Origin: Pseudomonas sp. MM223
GTDB lineage: Bacteria; Pseudomonadota; Gammaproteobacteria; Pseudomonadales; Pseudomonadaceae
Length of the DNA: 64,000 bases
Direction: 5' to 3'
Assembly (NCBI GenBank): GCA_947090765.1
Contig: OX352322.1
Location: 6,441,001-6,505,000 of the forward strand
Under the pieces are notes generated by a model. That model was not told the DNA's origin. It made no database searches and saw nothing but the letters and a program-made list of their open reading frames with translations. Both the position numbers and the translations under genes were made by a program. This document shows, in pieces, positions 62,114-64,000 of the stretch. The first letter of the stretch is position 1. Each line of letters starts with the position of its first letter.

Positions 62114-64000
62114 TTAGCGGTAAGCCTCCACCGGCACACACGAGCAGAACAGGTTCCTGTCCCCATACACGTTGTCGACCCGGTTCACCGCCGGCCAGTA
62201 CTTGTGCTGGCGCACGTGAGCACTGGGCGCCACCGCCTGCTCCAGGCTATAGGGCCTGTCCCACACCCCCAGCACATCGGCCAGGGTATGCGGCGCATGC
62301 TTGAGCGGGTTGTTCTCGGCCGGCCAGTTGCCCTCCTGCACCTCGCCAATTTCTGCACGTATCGCCAGCATTGCCTCCACAAACCGGTCCAGCTCAGCCT
62401 TCGACTCACTTTCAGTCGGCTCGACCATCAGCGTGCCCGGCACCGGGAATGACATGGTCGGGGCGTGGAAGCCATAGTCCATCAGGCGCTTGGCCACGTC
62501 CTCCTCGCTGATGCCAGTCAGTGCCTTCAACGGCCGCAGGTCAAGGATGCACTCATGTGCCACCCTCTGGTTGCGCCCGCGGTACAGCACCGGGAAGGCG
62601 CCGCCCAGCTGGCTGGCCAAATAGTTTGCCGAAAGGATCGCCACCTCGCTGGCATCCGCCAGTTGCGGCCCCATCATGGCAATGTACATCCAGCTGATTG
62701 GCAAGATGCTCGCGCTGCCCCAGGGCGCCGCGCTGACCGCGCTGTTGTTCGGGTCCAGGCCAGGCACCGGCACCACCGGGTGGCTGGCGACGAACGGCTT
62801 GAGATGCGCGCGAATACCGATCGGCCCCATGCCCGGGCCGCCACCGCCGTGCGGAATGCAGAAAGTCTTGTGCAGGTTCATGTGCGAGACATCAGCACCG
62901 ATATCCGCCGGGCGCGTCAGGCCCACCTGGGCATTGAGGTTGGCGCCATCCATGTACACCTGGCCGCCGTGCTGATGGACCACTTCGCAGATTTCGCGAA
63001 TACCTTCTTCGTACACCCCGTGGGTGGAAGGGTACGTGACCATCAGGCACGACAGACGCTCCCCGGCCGCCTGAGCCTTGGCCTTGAGGTCGGCCAGGTC
63101 GACGTTGCCATGCTCGTCGCAATCCACGATCACCACCTCCATGCCCGCCATTTGCGCCGACGCCGGGTTGGTGCCGTGGGCTGACGACGGAATCAGGCAC
63201 AGCGTGCGCTGTGGCTGGTGGCGGCTGCGGTGATAGCGGGTAATGGCCATCAAGCCAGCATATTCGCCCTGGGCACCGGAGTTGGGCTGCATGCAAATGG
63301 CGTCGAAGCCGGTAATAGCGCACAACCAGCTTTCCAGCTCGTCGATCATCGCCTTGTAGCCCGTGGCCTGGCTTGCCGGAGCAAACGGGTGCAGTTGAGC
63401 AAAACCGGGCCAGGTGATGGGGATCATCTCACTGGTGGCGTTGAGCTTCATGGTGCACGACCCCAGCGGGATCATCGACTGGTTCAGGGCCAGGTCCTTG
63501 TTTTCCAACTGCTTGAGGTAGCGCAGCATTTCGGTTTCGCTGTGGTGCAGGTTGAACACCGGGTGAGCGAGGAAGGGGGTGCGCCGTACAAGGCTGGCGG
63601 GGATGCCTTCGGGCAAGGCCAACTGGTCGAGGGCGGCAATTTCCAGGCCGTGGTCTACCCCCACAAAGATGTCGAGCAAGCGCAGTACTGTCTGCTCACT
63701 ACAGGTTTCGTCCAGGCTCACGCCCAAGTGCCCGCGACCAAGAATGCGCAAGTTGATATGCGCGGCCTCAGCGCTTTCGATGATGGCCGCCTGGGCACCG
63801 CCGACATCCAGGGTAAGTGTGTCGAAAAAATGCTGGTTGAGGCGCTTGATGCCTTTGGCCTCAAGGCCTGCCGCCAGGATAAAGGTCAGCCGGTGCACGC
63901 GCTGGGCGATGCGTTGTAGGCCTTCGGGGCCGTGGTACACCGCGTAGAAGCCGGCAATGTTGGCCAGCAACACCTGGGCCGTGCAGATGTTGGAGTTGGC
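62114..64000 (-). CDS. gcvP: glycine dehydrogenase (decarboxylating), P-protein, C-terminal part
   Basis: Partial: about the last 628 of some 950 residues; the gene enters from beyond the right edge. P-protein decarboxylates glycine with PLP and hands the aminomethyl group to lipoyl GcvH. The edge reads [20 protein letters not shown], a conserved stretch. The C-terminal half has [14 protein letters not shown] and the PLP lysine in [20 protein letters not shown]. It ends at 62114, ten bases before a REP pair. Confidence 0.96.
   Translation of the reverse strand, partial: ANSNICTAQVLLANIAGFYAVYHGPEGLQRIAQRVHRLTFILAAGLEAKGIKRLNQHFFDTLTLDVGGAQAAIIESAEAAHINLRILGRGHLGVSLDETCSEQTVLRLLDIFVGVDHGLEIAALDQLALPEGIPASLVRRTPFLAHPVFNLHHSETEMLRYLKQLENKDLALNQSMIPLGSCTMKLNATSEMIPITWPGFAQLHPFAPASQATGYKAMIDELESWLCAITGFDAICMQPNSGAQGEYAGLMAITRYHRSRHQPQRTLCLIPSSAHGTNPASAQMAGMEVVIVDCDEHGNVDLADLKAKAQAAGERLSCLMVTYPSTHGVYEEGIREICEVVHQHGGQVYMDGANLNAQVGLTRPADIGADVSHMNLHKTFCIPHGGGGPGMGPIGIRAHLKPFVASHPVVPVPGLDPNNSAVSAAPWGSASILPISWMYIAMMGPQLADASEVAILSANYLASQLGGAFPVLYRGRNQRVAHECILDLRPLKALTGISEEDVAKRLMDYGFHAPTMSFPVPGTLMVEPTESESKAELDRFVEAMLAIRAEIGEVQEGNWPAENNPLKHAPHTLADVLGVWDRPYSLEQAVAPSAHVRQHKYWPAVNRVDNVYGDRNLFCSCVPVEAYR

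Overview
The window is a 64 kb piece of a high-GC Pseudomonas chromosome, almost certainly from the Pseudomonas putida group. The evidence is the gene order (cadA-cadR, thyA-lgt, ptsP-rppH, serA beside a D-2-hydroxyglutarate dehydrogenase, the cys/sbp/oscA block, the spu polyamine block, argA-argE, gcvP), near-perfect matches to known P. putida proteins such as CadR, and many REP palindromes between genes. It reads as core chromosome. I see no prophage, integrase, insertion sequence, CRISPR array, tRNA or rRNA gene.

Layout. 1-4.1 kb: first codons of a probable ABC ATPase gene, its divergent LysR-type regulator, and the cadmium/zinc pair cadA-cadR with the CadR operator between them. 4.2-14.3 kb: housekeeping genes (thyA, lgt, a TSUP permease, an NRDE protein, ptsP-rppH, a HAD phosphatase, ilvA, rpiA). 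14.4-20 kb: two tandem SdiA-regulated-domain (YjiK-like) proteins, an FAH-family hydrolase, and the D-2-hydroxyglutarate dehydrogenase facing serA. 20-28 kb: small accessory genes and a penicillin acylase. 28.1-37.4 kb: a sulfur-acquisition region (MetQ-like binding protein, an unusual sigma-54 AAA+ protein, an alpha/beta hydrolase, tonB-exbB-exbD, cysTWA, sbp, oscA). 37.6-42.8 kb: an RND efflux pump with two adaptor proteins, as in TriABC. 42.9-44.1 kb: a DUF3077-like remnant and a 338-bp unit in three tandem copies, each holding a REP pair. 44.1-54.4 kb: the spu cluster for putrescine/spermidine uptake and gamma-glutamylation. 54.6-64 kb: argA, argE, a CYTH-CHAD protein, an Lrp regulator, a small unknown protein, a lone GspE-like ATPase, a DUF2388 protein and the 3' part of gcvP.

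Most striking: five otherwise intact genes (cadA, serA, argA, the CYTH-CHAD gene and a small gene at 59.4 kb) each carry a single-base frameshift, and the LysR gene probably carries a sixth. Every site lies at a GAGC tetramer on one strand. Loss of serA and argA would predict serine and arginine auxotrophy, so a systematic sequencing or base-calling artefact is the most likely explanation, with real mutation as the alternative.

I found no convincing wholly new system. The best leads are the triplicated REP-bearing unit, the half-size ABC binding protein, the sigma-54 AAA+ protein lacking both GAFTGA and a DNA-binding domain, the tonB-exbBD genes inside the sulfur region, and the co-varying REP families.
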